Part shown: positions 9,845-19,148 of the stretch, one piece after another
Position numbering within the stretch: position 1 is the stretch's first letter
Layout: every line of letters begins with the position of its first letter
DNA from: an uncultured Aquimarina sp.
GTDB taxonomy: Bacteria > Bacteroidota > Bacteroidia > Flavobacteriales > Flavobacteriaceae
Length of the DNA: 64,000 nt
NCBI GenBank assembly: GCA_947501475.1
Contig: CANMWA010000004.1
Coordinates: 62,001 to 126,000, forward strand
Direction of reading: 5' to 3'
Notes under the pieces: generated by a model
The model's input: the letters and a program-made list of their open reading frames with translations, nothing else
The model's database searches: none
Told to the model about the DNA's origin: nothing
Position numbers and translations under genes: made by a program

Positions 9845-10423
9845 TTGGAATTTCAAGATGATTTTACTTTAATAGAATCTCTTAAAAAAGGAGAGGAAAA
9901 AGCCTATGTATTTTTATTAGAAAAATATTACAGAAGGCTACACGCTTATGCTTTATCTTTAATTGGGGATCATGTTATGGCGCAAGATATTGTGCAGAAT
10001 GTATTTATAAAAACCTGGCGATTTCGAAAAAAATTAAATAGTAAATATACTATCAAAAGTTTTTTGTTTAGGTCTACTTATAACGAGTTCTTAAATACAT
10101 ATCGAAAAAATAAATCAACAATGTTGCTTCAGTATAAGTATATTGAATCCTTGTATGAGGTGGTAGAAAATAATGATGAATCTACTATGGAAATAATGAT
10201 TGAAACTGTAAATAAGGAAATACAGAACCTTCCATCAAAATGCCAAAAGGTTTTTACATTAAGTAAGAAAGAAGGGCTTACAAATACTGAAATATCTGAG
10301 TTTTTAAATGTGCCTGTAAAAACAGTAGAATCTCAAATAACTAAATCTTTTGCATTACTTCGTGAAAAACTGAAAGATAAATTCGGTGCGATTCTGTTCT
10401 TTATATTGACAAAAGAGAAATGA
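9845..10423 (+). CDS. ECF RNA polymerase sigma factor (FecI-like)
   Basis: 192 residues. Region 2 (DHVMAQDIVQNVFIKTWRFR, about 42-65) and region 4 (LPSKCQKVFTLSKKEGLTNTEISEFLNVPVKTVES, about 130-165) match the Bacteroidetes FecI-like ECF family. The best start is TTG 9845, since no ATG falls early enough to keep the region 2 N-terminal helices. It is divergent from the fecR-like gene with 119 bp between the start codons. It most likely directs transcription of the receptor after signal release by FecR. Family certain; the regulon is inferred. Confidence 0.9.
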   Translation: MEFQDDFTLIESLKKGEEKAYVFLLEKYYRRLHAYALSLIGDHVMAQDIVQNVFIKTWRFRKKLNSKYTIKSFLFRSTYNEFLNTYRKNKSTMLLQYKYIESLYEVVENNDESTMEIMIETVNKEIQNLPSKCQKVFTLSKKEGLTNTEISEFLNVPVKTVESQITKSFALLREKLKDKFGAILFFILTKEK

Positions 10424-10481
10424 TATACTCTTTGTTTTTGGTATTAGAATTAATAAACAGCACGTGACTTTAAGAAAGTAG

Positions 10482-11081
10482 CTATCGATAAACTTTTCTG
10501 TCTTTTATGAATACCTCTCCTTTCTGTTCCATTTTTTTTATGGCTCTAATTACTGTTTCAACCCTTAAGCCTGTTAGGTCTGCAAGTTGCTGCCGGGTAA
10601 GATTTACTCTGTATAGAGATGAATTTTGTAAATCTTCGCGATTATTTTTTTTGAAATAATCTAAAATCCTTAAAATTCGATGTTCTGGCTCTTGTGTAGA
10701 TATTTCAGAAACCATCATCGCTTTATAATATAATCGTTGTGCTAGTGTACTGGTAAATTTATAATGAATAGAGGGGTTTTCCTCTAGAAGTTTCAAGAAT
10801 TTGGTTTTGTGCAATTGCCAGACTTGAGTATCAACAATAGCTTCTGCATTGGCTGGATATTTGAAATCTGAGAATAAAGGAGGTTCTCCAAAACTTTTTC
10901 CAGTATCAAATATACCTTGTATAAATTCTTTGCCTTCATCATTAAAGTTATTCATCTTGATCTGTCCAGAGGATACTTGGTAATAATAAACGGCAGTCTC
11001 TCCTTCTTCAAAAAGCAACTCTCTTTTCTGGTATTTTTTTAGCACCGCACCTGCAATACGTAAAGTGTCTTGATCTATCAT
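10482..11081 (-). CDS. Crp/Fnr family transcriptional regulator
   Basis: 199 residues. The N-terminal cyclic-nucleotide-binding-type beta-roll (about 12-105, with GETAVYYYQVSSGQIKM and GKSFGEPPLF) is followed by a dimerisation helix and a winged helix-turn-helix (about 155-190, LTRQQLADLTGLRVETVIRA). There is no N-terminal cysteine cluster, so it is not an FNR-type iron-sulfur sensor; the ligand is unknown. It stands as a single gene convergent with the ECF sigma gene. A TGA-N6-TCA palindrome at 5395-5416 is one possible target in the window, by inference only. Confidence 0.9.
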   Translation of the reverse strand: MIDQDTLRIAGAVLKKYQKRELLFEEGETAVYYYQVSSGQIKMNNFNDEGKEFIQGIFDTGKSFGEPPLFSDFKYPANAEAIVDTQVWQLHKTKFLKLLEENPSIHYKFTSTLAQRLYYKAMMVSEISTQEPEHRILRILDYFKKNNREDLQNSSLYRVNLTRQQLADLTGLRVETVIRAIKKMEQKGEVFIKDRKVYR

Positions 11082-11147
11082 TACATCAATATAATTTTAT
11101 TACAGAACGGAGAGGTATCAATCAACCCAAAGGGTACTAATTATAGA

Positions 11148-12335
11148 TTACTTGAATCTATAATTAGTAATAATATTCTTTAGTTTATTTTTTAAATCCT
11201 CTCCAGAGTCATAGACCATTTGTTCGTTAGAAGGGAATTGCACTGCTTGTAATCCCAGATAACGTACCAAATCATCATCAAGTGCGCGCTTATCTCCATT
11301 ATAATTTGCATAGATATGTTCAAACACATACTCACTAGCTATAGGGAATGCCTCAAGAAGCTGATTAGTATTTAGGTTTTTGTATTGTACGTTTCCTACG
11401 ACATTGGTAGCCTTGAATTGCCTAAATTCATAATATTCACATCGTACAGTAACTACCTTATCTACTTTTATTTTATTTCCTTCTTCATCTTTTACGACTT
11501 CTCCATTTTCATCAAGTAAGTATTCCCATCCATCTTTAACTTGTTTCTCTCTTTCTAATTGACGCTCTCTTACTTGTTCTGGTGAGATATTTATTTCTCT
11601 TAAAGCAACTTCCATGGCATAATCATACTTGATGTTATTTTGCGCTTTGCTATGGTATACGGTCCATAAATCATCAAGTCCGTATGTGCCAAAATTTAAT
11701 AAATCGGCTTCTAATCGTTTCGGGATAACGACATTCGTTTTGTTTCTCATGTCTACTTTTACAAAATCAGTACCTTTATAATGAGCTTCTTCGATTAGCG
11801 CTCTGGTGTTTTTGTAATTAGGAGTTATTTTATCCAGATATACCAAATTTTGATAGACTTCTCTGTACTCTGCTTTTCTTTTTGCAGAACTCATCATTCC
11901 TTTTGCATTATCATAGAGATAATTAGAAAGCTTGTCTTTGGTGACAAGAATCTTTTGATCATAATTATTCATTGCAAAATTTGCATTGCGACCTTGCTCT
12001 ACATGATACAGCGGTAGTAGTGGTTTAATACGTTCTTGTCTATTTTTAAGTGATATATAGGTGTTGTAGATACGTTCTAGATTCGCCGGATTTCCTTCTT
12101 TTTCAAGGTAATTTACAGCATCGATATCTCGATCAACAACTTTTGCATATGCTTCTTCAAGCATAAGAATGTATTGCTGTTTCCCTTTTTTGGTTTTATT
12201 TGTTTTTAATTTGTTCAGTGCTATACCAATTGCCTGATCATAATTTCCGGTATGTAGTGCCTTTTCGGTTTTCTTTACACTACTACAAGAAGTAGCTATC
12301 ACTAATATTAACAGTATGTGTAGTAGTTTTTTCAT
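11148..12335 (-). CDS. Lipoprotein of unknown function
   Basis: 395 residues from ATG 12335, which opens a lipoprotein signal peptide (MKKLLHILLILVIATSCSS, lipobox Cys at 17). A longer open frame reaches 12512 but would overlap the end of the fumarylacetoacetase gene and hide the signal peptide. The mature protein is mostly helical and charged, with an N-terminal region resembling TPR-like helices (ALHTGNYDQAIGIALNKL). I do not recognise the family. It is probably anchored to the outer membrane facing the periplasm. The gene follows a strong terminator, so it is likely to have its own promoter. Confidence 0.7.
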   Translation of the reverse strand: MKKLLHILLILVIATSCSSVKKTEKALHTGNYDQAIGIALNKLKTNKTKKGKQQYILMLEEAYAKVVDRDIDAVNYLEKEGNPANLERIYNTYISLKNRQERIKPLLPLYHVEQGRNANFAMNNYDQKILVTKDKLSNYLYDNAKGMMSSAKRKAEYREVYQNLVYLDKITPNYKNTRALIEEAHYKGTDFVKVDMRNKTNVVIPKRLEADLLNFGTYGLDDLWTVYHSKAQNNIKYDYAMEVALREINISPEQVRERQLEREKQVKDGWEYLLDENGEVVKDEEGNKIKVDKVVTVRCEYYEFRQFKATNVVGNVQYKNLNTNQLLEAFPIASEYVFEHIYANYNGDKRALDDDLVRYLGLQAVQFPSNEQMVYDSGEDLKNKLKNIITNYRFK

Positions 12336-12392
12336 ATCTATAGTATTTTGATTTGGGTAGTAAAAACAATTTTGATGCCACAAAATAATAAA

Positions 12393-12423
12393 AAAACCTC
12401 GAAGTATAATATTTCGAGGTTTT
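12393..12423 (-). terminator. Rho-independent terminator of the fumarylacetoacetase gene
   Basis: 11-bp perfect stem (AAAACCTCGAA / TTCGAGGTTTT) with a nine-base loop. Read on the minus strand, the T-run follows directly. It starts 18 bp beyond the stop codon of the fumarylacetoacetase gene. Confidence 0.85.
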
Positions 12424-12441
12424 ATAGGGTGTAAGAGATTG

Positions 12442-13722
12442 TTATTTTTTAAAAATTGGAAGTAATTTGGTAGAAACCTCACCAAAACCAATTCGTACTT
12501 TATCTTTTTCACAAAACCCTCGAATAATTACAGTATCATTATCTTCTATAAATTTACGACTACCTCCAGATTTTAATTGCACTGGTTTTTCTCCTCTCCA
12601 ACTCAATTCTAACATAGATCCATAAGAGTCTGGTGTTGGTCCAGAAAGAGTACCGCTACCCATCATGTCACCAGAGTTTACCGGGCAACCATTTATGGTA
12701 TGGTGTGCTAATTGTTGTGCCATATTCCAATACATGTGTTTAAAATTACTTTTGCAAACAATGGTTTCTTTTTCTTTTTCTGGTTGTATAGCAACTTCGA
12801 GGTTGATATCAAAGCTCTTTTTACCTTTGTATTGAAGATAAGGAAGTTGTTTTTTTAATGGTTTCGGTCCTTCGGTTCTATAAGGTTCTAATGCATCAAG
12901 AGTAACAATCCATGGTGATATTGAAGACGCAAAGTTTTTTCCTAAAAAAGGACCTAAGGGCACATATTCCCATTTTTGAATATCTCTGGCACTCCAGTCA
13001 TTAAATAATACTAAACCAAAAATATAATCTTCGGCTTCCTCGATTGGTATAGGTTCTCCTAATTGATTTGCATCAGTAGTAATAAAGGCCATTTCAAGTT
13101 CGAAATCTATTAATCTAGAGGGGCCAAAGATAGGCTCTATAGCTCCGCTAGTTAATTTTTGGCCTTGCGGGCGATGAATAGGTATGTTCGACGGAATAAT
13201 AGAACTGCTGCGCCCATGATACCCAACTGGAAGATGTAGCCAGTTTGGCATTAAAGCATTTTCTTTACCTCTAAACATGGTGCCTACATTTGTAGCATGC
13301 TCTATACTGCTATAAAAATCAGTGTAATCACCTACGCGTACTGGCAGTTGCATTTCTATTTCATCCAAAGAGAATAAAACTTCCTGCCGATGTGATTCGT
13401 TATTTTTTAAAGCATCATTAGTAGCATCAAAAATATCGGCTATTCGATTGCGAACGAGTCTCCATGTTTTCTTTCCGTCAGAAATAAAATCGTTTAGCGA
13501 ATCTTGTAAGAAAATATCATCAGTTAATGGGATTCCTTCAAAATAACCTAATTGATGAAGGGCTCCAAGATCAATTGCAGTATCTCCGATTCGGGTTCCT
13601 ATAGTAATAATGTCATCCCTAGTAAGAAATACCCCAAAAGGAATATTTTGTATGGGAAAATCTGTATTTACAGAAGTTTTGATCCACGTTTTTCTATCAG
13701 GATAATTTGCAGTTATAGGCAT
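12442..13722 (-). CDS. fahA: Fumarylacetoacetase
   Basis: 426 residues, normal length for FAH. It hydrolyses 4-fumarylacetoacetate to fumarate and acetoacetate, the last step of phenylalanine/tyrosine breakdown through homogentisate. The SH3-like N-terminal domain (about 1-115) precedes the FAH catalytic fold. The signature GYHGRSSS carries the catalytic His, a metal-binding region contains FELEMAFITTDANQLGE, and DWSARDIQKWEYVPLGPFLGKNF and NGCPVNSGDMMGSGTLSGP follow. No other gene of the homogentisate pathway is adjacent. It is monocistronic, with a clear terminator. Confidence 0.95.
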   Translation of the reverse strand: MPITANYPDRKTWIKTSVNTDFPIQNIPFGVFLTRDDIITIGTRIGDTAIDLGALHQLGYFEGIPLTDDIFLQDSLNDFISDGKKTWRLVRNRIADIFDATNDALKNNESHRQEVLFSLDEIEMQLPVRVGDYTDFYSSIEHATNVGTMFRGKENALMPNWLHLPVGYHGRSSSIIPSNIPIHRPQGQKLTSGAIEPIFGPSRLIDFELEMAFITTDANQLGEPIPIEEAEDYIFGLVLFNDWSARDIQKWEYVPLGPFLGKNFASSISPWIVTLDALEPYRTEGPKPLKKQLPYLQYKGKKSFDINLEVAIQPEKEKETIVCKSNFKHMYWNMAQQLAHHTINGCPVNSGDMMGSGTLSGPTPDSYGSMLELSWRGEKPVQLKSGGSRKFIEDNDTVIIRGFCEKDKVRIGFGEVSTKLLPIFKK

Positions 13723-13951
13723 TTATGAGTCTTTTTTTTACGTTGTTGGTAATTTTATAATCAAATATATAATTTTCGTGCGGTTAAAAGTTTTTAATTG
13801 TGTGAAAAATATATAAAATAATGATAAGATTTGTTTGATACGTAGTTAGTGTTTCATGCTTTGCGGAAAAACCATAAATTTTGATCAGACTGTGAACAAG
13901 TTGTTTATATTTATTAGGGTTTGTTTAAGCTATTGTAAAGAATGGATTTAT

Positions 13952-13959
13952 TACTTTTG
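13952..13959 (+). promoter_or_regulatory. Putative -7 box of the glyA promoter
   Basis: TACTTTTG matches the Bacteroidetes -7 consensus TAnnTTTG and lies 27 bp upstream of the glyA start. A matching -33 TTTG at the usual 19-21 bp spacing is not evident, so confidence is moderate. Confidence 0.45.
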
Positions 13960-13986
13960 CTTTTTTATTAACAAACCTAGGAATAC

Positions 13987-15261
13987 ATGCAACGCGACGA
14001 ACAAATTTTTGATTTAATCCAGGACGAAAAAGAGCGTCAAATCAATGGATTAGAATTAATAGCTTCAGAGAATTTTGTAAGTGAACAAGTGATGGAGGCA
14101 GCCGGATCTGTGCTTACTAATAAATATGCCGAGGGATACCCCGGAAAACGATATTATGGTGGATGTGCCGTAGTTGATGTTGTAGAACAAATTGCTATTG
14201 ATCGCGCCAAAGAATTGTTTGGAGCAGCATATGCAAATGTACAACCACACTCTGGATCACAAGCTAATACTGCAGTATACCATGCGTGTCTGAAACCAGG
14301 TGATAAAATTTTAGGTTTTGATCTTTCTCATGGAGGACATTTGACCCATGGATCTCCAGTTAATTTTTCGGGTAAATTATATAACCCGGTTTTTTACGGA
14401 GTAGAAGAGGAGACTGGAAGATTAAATTATGATAAGATCCAGGAAATCGCTAAAGCCGAAAAACCGCAATTAATTATTGCAGGAGCTTCTGCATATTCTA
14501 GAGAGATAGATTATAAAAGATTTAGAGAAATTGCGGATAGTGTTGGAGCAATTCTCTTTGCAGATATTGCACACCCTGCAGGATTGATTGCTAAAGGAGT
14601 GATTTCTGATCCAGTACCCCACTGTCATGTAGTGACTACAACAACCCATAAAACATTACGAGGACCAAGAGGAGGGCTTATTTTGATGGGTGAAGATTTT
14701 GAAAACCCTTTCGGAATAACTTTAAAGAGTGGAAAAAAACGCATGATGTCTTCGTTATTAGATAGTGCAGTATTTCCTGGTAATCAAGGAGGCCCATTAG
14801 AGCATATCATTGCAGCAAAAGCAATAGCATTTGGCGAAGCGTTGACAGATGAATTCTTACATTATATTGTACAAGTAAAGAAAAATGCAGCGGTAATGGC
14901 CGAAGCATTTGTACAAAAAGAATATAAAGTGATTTCGAATGGTACCGATAATCATATGATGCTAATCGATTTAAGAAACAAGGGCGTTACAGGTAAACAA
15001 GCCGAAGAAGCGCTAGGAGTTGCAGAAATTACTGTAAATAAAAATATGGTTCCTTTTGATGATAAATCACCTTTTGTAACTTCTGGAATTCGTATTGGAG
15101 TTTCAGCTGTAACCACCAGAGGATTAAAAGAAGATGATATGTTGGCAATTGTAGCACTTATTGATAAAGTGATTACTAATGTAGATAATGAAGACGCTTT
15201 ACACGGTATAGCAGATGAGGTAAATGCAATGATGGCTGATAAACCTTTGTTTGTAGCGTAA
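13987..15261 (+). CDS. glyA: Serine hydroxymethyltransferase
   Basis: 424 residues. This PLP enzyme converts serine and tetrahydrofolate to glycine and 5,10-methylene-THF, the main source of one-carbon units in the cytosol. Landmarks are the N-terminal [21 protein letters not shown], the cofactor-binding [17 protein letters not shown], and the PLP lysine Lys222 in [14 protein letters not shown]. It is flanked upstream by a -7 box and downstream by a very strong terminator, so it is a single-gene transcript. Confidence 0.98.
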   Translation: MQRDEQIFDLIQDEKERQINGLELIASENFVSEQVMEAAGSVLTNKYAEGYPGKRYYGGCAVVDVVEQIAIDRAKELFGAAYANVQPHSGSQANTAVYHACLKPGDKILGFDLSHGGHLTHGSPVNFSGKLYNPVFYGVEEETGRLNYDKIQEIAKAEKPQLIIAGASAYSREIDYKRFREIADSVGAILFADIAHPAGLIAKGVISDPVPHCHVVTTTTHKTLRGPRGGLILMGEDFENPFGITLKSGKKRMMSSLLDSAVFPGNQGGPLEHIIAAKAIAFGEALTDEFLHYIVQVKKNAAVMAEAFVQKEYKVISNGTDNHMMLIDLRNKGVTGKQAEEALGVAEITVNKNMVPFDDKSPFVTSGIRIGVSAVTTRGLKEDDMLAIVALIDKVITNVDNEDALHGIADEVNAMMADKPLFVA

Positions 15262-15282
15262 CCATACAAGACTAAACTTCTA

Positions 15283-15320
15283 AAAAACGCATTATCCTGT
15301 TTACAGGATAATGCGTTTTT
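15283..15320 (+). terminator. Rho-independent terminator of glyA
   Basis: 18-bp perfect stem (core ACGCATTATCCTGT / ACAGGATAATGCGT flanked by A and T runs) with a two-base loop, 21 bp after the glyA stop. Confidence 0.92.
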
Positions 15321-15580
15321 AGTTAAAAAATGAATGTTTTTTCATTTAGAATATATATTTATGATTGTCCGTTTTAAAAAAGGTAATCAATAATCTAAAT
15401 AGAATGCCCTACATAGAATCTTGAAAAACCGACATTTTTAGAATATCTAATCTATTCAAGAATAAATAATATTTAAGAGGATTATGTAAGTTAAGTCCAA
15501 AAGTCAATTGATAAAAAAAATCAGTACTTTCGCGTCCAAAATATTTATAATAAAAGAATTAACCCCAAATTAACTATTCA
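15321..15580 (+). promoter_or_regulatory. Intergenic stretch with possible promoter
   Basis: Non-coding stretch between the glyA terminator and the next gene. The only candidate signal is TACTTTCG at 15525-15532, seven of eight bases of the Bacteroidetes -7 box, 48 bp upstream of the next start; the -33 element is poor. Nothing else is seen in the stretch. Confidence 0.3.
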
Positions 15581-17125
15581 ATGTATAAAGAATTACAAAA
15601 AATTACCATATTAATTATTTCAATACTGGTATTAAGTTTTAACTCTTCTTGTAATAAGGATGATGAAAATGAGGGGATAAAAGAAGAAGATAAAAAAACA
15701 TGGTATGTAGATAAAGATCTAGATGGTTATGGAGATCCAGACATAAGTTTGAGTATGTTAGCTGTTAACAAACCTGTAGGATTTGTTGCTGATAATACAG
15801 ACTGTGATGATACGGATGATACTATTAATCCCAATGTTTCTGATAGTCCATATGATGGTATTGATAGCAACTGCGATAACGTACAAGAGAAAGTAATTAC
15901 TACATTTTCTAAAACATACGGAGGTTCAGCTACTGAATCAGGAAACTCAATAGTGTTGACTAAAGATGGAGGGTATGTTTTTGCTGGTACTACGTCCTCT
16001 GTTAATGGAGATATTACTTCAAGTAAAGGTTCATTCGATTTTTGGATTGTAAAAATTGATTCTTTTGGAAAATTAATTTGGAAAAAATCTTTTGGTGGTT
16101 CTAATGAGGAAATTCCTAACTCAATACAACAAACTACTGATGGGGGATATGTTATAGTTGGGCATTCCTTTTCTACGGATGGGGATGTTAGTAAGAATAA
16201 TGGAGGAAAAGATTTATGGGTTATTAAAATAGACGCTGAAGGGAATTTAATTTGGGAGAAATCTTTCGGAGGCTCTAGAGATGATAGTTTTGGTTATATT
16301 CAGCAGACATCAGATAATGGTTATATAATTGCTGGGAGAACCAATTCTGTTGATGGGGATGTGAAAGAAAATAAAGGGCAATTCGATTGTTGGGTGATAA
16401 AATTGAATGCTATTGGTAATTTAGAATGGGAACGGACATATGGAGGCTCTTTACATGATACATCCGGTTCAATTATTCAAACTACTGATGGCGGTTATAT
16501 TATAGCCGCTAATGTTAGTTCTACAGATGGGGATGTAATCGGAAATGATAAATTAGATACCAACACTTGGGTGTTTAAAACAGATTCTTCAGGAGTAATA
16601 ATATGGCAAAAGATATTTGGAGGTTCTGGTAATGAGAATATTCAGAGTATTAAAAAAACTAATGATGAAGGATATGTTATTGTAGGTAGTACATATTCAC
16701 AAGATGGAGATGTATCTGGAACTAACGGAGAGAGTGATTTTTGGATTATTAAAATAGATAATTCGGGTAATTTGATTTGGAATAGGACTTACGGAGGGTC
16801 TAAAATAGATGCAGCATATTCAGTTGTACAAAATAGTCAAGGTAATTATATTATAGCAGGTGTTACTCAATCTACTGATGGCGATGTAAATGGTTTCCTA
16901 GGTAATCGTGATGGCTGGATAATTAATTTGGATTCGTCAGGAAATCTTGCTAAACAAAGAACCTTTGGAGGTACAGATTTTGATCTTTTTTTAGATATAA
17001 AATTAACACCCGATGGAGGTTATATAGCTATTGGTAACTCGTCTTCAAACAATGGAGACATTCCAAAACATCAAGGAGGAGGTGACATTTGGGTTCTAAA
17101 GTTAAATCCAGATGAAGATTTATAA
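15581..17125 (+). CDS. Lipoprotein with MopE-like motif and seven propeller-type repeats
   Basis: 514 residues. The lipoprotein signal peptide ends at Cys24 (FNSSCNK). Residues about 40-105 carry an Asp/Cys-rich stretch (DKDLDGYGDP, NTDCDDTDDTINPNV, YDGIDSNCDN) of the kind annotated as putative metal-binding MopE repeats. Seven tandem repeats of about 55-58 residues follow. Each has the skeleton FGGS...SI.QT.DGGYIIAG.T.S.DGDV....G..D.WVIKLD..GNL.W, which suggests a seven-bladed beta-propeller at the cell surface. There is no type IX sorting domain; the last repeat ends at the C-terminus. The partner is unknown. It is transcribed alone, upstream of two broken genes. Confidence 0.75.
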   Translation: MYKELQKITILIISILVLSFNSSCNKDDENEGIKEEDKKTWYVDKDLDGYGDPDISLSMLAVNKPVGFVADNTDCDDTDDTINPNVSDSPYDGIDSNCDNVQEKVITTFSKTYGGSATESGNSIVLTKDGGYVFAGTTSSVNGDITSSKGSFDFWIVKIDSFGKLIWKKSFGGSNEEIPNSIQQTTDGGYVIVGHSFSTDGDVSKNNGGKDLWVIKIDAEGNLIWEKSFGGSRDDSFGYIQQTSDNGYIIAGRTNSVDGDVKENKGQFDCWVIKLNAIGNLEWERTYGGSLHDTSGSIIQTTDGGYIIAANVSSTDGDVIGNDKLDTNTWVFKTDSSGVIIWQKIFGGSGNENIQSIKKTNDEGYVIVGSTYSQDGDVSGTNGESDFWIIKIDNSGNLIWNRTYGGSKIDAAYSVVQNSQGNYIIAGVTQSTDGDVNGFLGNRDGWIINLDSSGNLAKQRTFGGTDFDLFLDIKLTPDGGYIAIGNSSSNNGDIPKHQGGGDIWVLKLNPDEDL

Positions 17126-17274
17126 TTTACTAATTTTCTGAAGGAGAGATATAAAAACAAATAGCTATAGTGTGATATATAAACATTGTGGCTAACAATA
17201 AATAATGGTATTCCATACTTAATTACAATGATTTTGTTATTTTTAAGGGGTATTAATCATAATTGCTTGTACTT

Positions 17275-17631
17275 ATGCTACACTATAACTTTGATGAACT
17301 TTTTAGAGCTCGAGGAATAGATAAGCTTTTTACATATCTAATTTGAAAAGGTTTTACAAAACAAATGGCGAGTAGAATTGTAAAAAATAAACTGGGTAGT
17401 ATACGCCTAAAAACCTTAGAAAAAATATGCTTAGCACTTAATTGTACTCCTAATGATCTATTAGAGTGGTATCCTTCAGAAAATTATCATGATACAGAAC
17501 GTTATGCTTTGCATGCGATCAAAGCAAAAGACCCAATGCATACCGCAAAGATTAGTAAACTGATGCATGAGTTGCCTTTAGGTGTGTTAGAAGAGTTAGA
17601 GTCTTTTATTAATGATAAAACTAAAGGATAG
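17275..17631 (+). pseudogene. XRE-type HTH regulator interrupted by an in-frame TGA
   Basis: From ATG 17275 the frame reads MLHYNFDELFRARGIDKLFTYLI, meets TGA at 17344-17346, and continues in the same frame with KGFTKQMASRIVKN, LKTLEKICLALNCTPNDLLEW and a C-terminal tail ending at 17631. This is the familiar small Bacteroidetes Cro/C1-type regulator family, whose HTH spans the break. A downstream ATG at 17365 could start an 88-residue protein lacking helix 1 of the HTH, which would probably not bind DNA normally. The simplest reading is a single nonsense change in a formerly intact gene; a sequencing error is the alternative. Confidence 0.7.
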
Positions 17632-17743
17632 TAATGGTATATAAGATTGTTTCTGTAGTAATTAGTATAGGTTTACTCAATTATTAGGTAACATTTTTTC
17701 TTGATATGACATATATTTATAATAGTTAGTAACAATTTTAAAA

Positions 17744-17962
17744 ATGAAAAAAATACTACAATTTGCTGTCTTGGGACTAACAATGCATATGTATTCACAA
17801 TATATATCATTTTAAAATGGCAATGGCTTCTTATCTATTGGTAAACAGTTAAATAGAACCGCATCTGTAAGTTTATGTGATGTAGATAAAGATGGGGTAC
17901 CGGATATCTTTGAATCAAATAGTGGCGAATGGAACTTATATTACTTTACTCGAAAAAAATGA
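17744..17962 (+). pseudogene. Remnant of a secreted FG-GAP/VCBS-type protein with in-frame TAA
   Basis: The frame from ATG 17744 encodes a signal peptide (MKKILQFAVLGLTMHMYSQ), meets TAA at 17813-17815, and continues in frame with NGNGFLSIGKQLN and SVSLCDVDKDGVPDIFESN before a stop at 17962. The second part resembles a single FG-GAP/VCBS repeat, which normally occurs in several copies in a protein of hundreds of residues. Both the internal stop and the short length mark it as a decayed fragment. It is the second broken gene in a row. Confidence 0.55.
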
Positions 17963-17975
17963 ATTACTTCTTATA

Positions 17976-18581
17976 TCAAGAATGGCTCCAATTCTCAGCA
18001 TCATCACTGTTATTGGGTGATAACCCAATAATATCTCCATCGGTATTGACACCTAGCCCAACCACGGTTCTGTTTACGTAGTTAAAATAACTTACTACCT
18101 GATTGATTTCTAATATTTCTCCATCAGATAGTTTTTGCTCTCTAAGTTTGTGTATACCTGATTCTGTGATCGTATGATGTGATAAAGTTAGTTGTTTGGC
18201 ATAATTTAGTCCAGCCAAATATTGATATTTAAATTGTTGAGATACATCATCTTTAAGCAAACAAGCAATAATTTCTTGAAAACGAGTATCATCATTAAGT
18301 AATCTTTTTAAACCCGCAGCATGATGATCTACACAATAACTACAGTGATTTAAGCTACTCACATAAACTCCTAAGGTTTCTAGATACCATTTTGGCAACG
18401 TATTGTTGGCGTTATGCAACACGTTTTTGTAGAGTCCCATATGACCAATAAGTGTATGGGGGCGTAAACTATGTATTGATAAAACGTTATCAATAGTATT
18501 ATCAGGCCCTTTTATTCGGTCATAAATTTTCTTTAACTGACCAGTGGCCTCTGTATAAGAGATTTCTTTAATCCAGCTCAT
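17976..18581 (-). CDS. AhpD-like/carboxymuconolactone decarboxylase family protein
   Basis: 201 residues of the peroxidase-related branch of the AhpD/CMD fold. The redox motif CxxCxxxH is seen as Cys80-Ser-Tyr-Cys83 with His87 (LNHCSYCVDHHAAGL), and the second repeat contains EILEINQVVSYFNYVNR. Members are alkylhydroperoxidase-like and use the Cys pair to reduce peroxides. Its ATG is adjacent to the lspA stop (stop of lspA at 18582), so it is translated from the same message as lspA. The physiological reductant and substrate are unknown. Confidence 0.85.
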   Translation of the reverse strand: MSWIKEISYTEATGQLKKIYDRIKGPDNTIDNVLSIHSLRPHTLIGHMGLYKNVLHNANNTLPKWYLETLGVYVSSLNHCSYCVDHHAAGLKRLLNDDTRFQEIIACLLKDDVSQQFKYQYLAGLNYAKQLTLSHHTITESGIHKLREQKLSDGEILEINQVVSYFNYVNRTVVGLGVNTDGDIIGLSPNNSDDAENWSHS

Positions 18582-19103
18582 TTACTGAGTTTTTTCTATA
18601 AAAAATGAATCTTTTTTATTAAAAAGAGCGGTTATTAAGATCAAAATAGATCCAACCATGATAGAAACATCTGCCATATTGAATATTTCAGTTTTTATAA
18701 TACCCAAATCCAAAATCAAAAAGTCGGTTACAGATCCGTATACGATACGATCAAAAAGGTTACCGATTCCACCACCAATAATAAAAGCAAAACCAATAAT
18801 GGTCTCCTTTGAATAATTAGTCTTAATAAGTATCTGCCTTAGTAAAAAAAGTAAAACTAATGCTGGAAGTATTTGTAATAAAATAATTTTTAGGATTGGG
18901 CCTAAGTCAGATCCTAGGCTATAGGCAGCCCCTGTATTTTCGACTTTGGTGAGTACCAAATTATCTTTAAAAACTTCGATACGCTCAAATGGTTCGATAG
19001 CTTGTCGTACAACATTTTTAGATACTTGATCACAACTTATGTTGAGTAAAACCAAAGAAAGTATAAGTATAATTTTAATTTTTCTTGTAACCGTTATCTT
19101 CAT
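18582..19103 (-). CDS. lspA: Signal peptidase II (prolipoprotein signal peptidase)
   Basis: 173 residues with four transmembrane helices. It removes signal peptides from diacylated prolipoproteins in the inner membrane. Conserved blocks are CDQVSKN (25-30), ENTGAAYSLG (56-64), GGGIGNLFDR with catalytic Asp118, and FNMADVSI with catalytic Asp145. It fits the many lipoproteins in this window. The first helix ends in ISC, which looks like a lipobox by chance. It is followed without a gap by an AhpD-like gene. Confidence 0.93.
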   Translation of the reverse strand: MKITVTRKIKIILILSLVLLNISCDQVSKNVVRQAIEPFERIEVFKDNLVLTKVENTGAAYSLGSDLGPILKIILLQILPALVLLFLLRQILIKTNYSKETIIGFAFIIGGGIGNLFDRIVYGSVTDFLILDLGIIKTEIFNMADVSIMVGSILILITALFNKKDSFFIEKTQ

Positions 19104-19148
19104 TATAATTTATTAATGAGTATGAGTTTTCAAAAGTAATAGAAACTA

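Noticed and set aside
17344..17815. Considered stop-codon readthrough or recoding for the two broken genes
   Set aside because: One stop is TGA and the other TAA, with no SECIS-like or pyrrolysine context; nonsense mutation is simpler.
18582..19103. ISC at the end of the first LspA helix as a lipobox
   Set aside because: LspA is a polytopic membrane enzyme; the Cys belongs to the conserved CDQxSK block, not to a lipoprotein signal.
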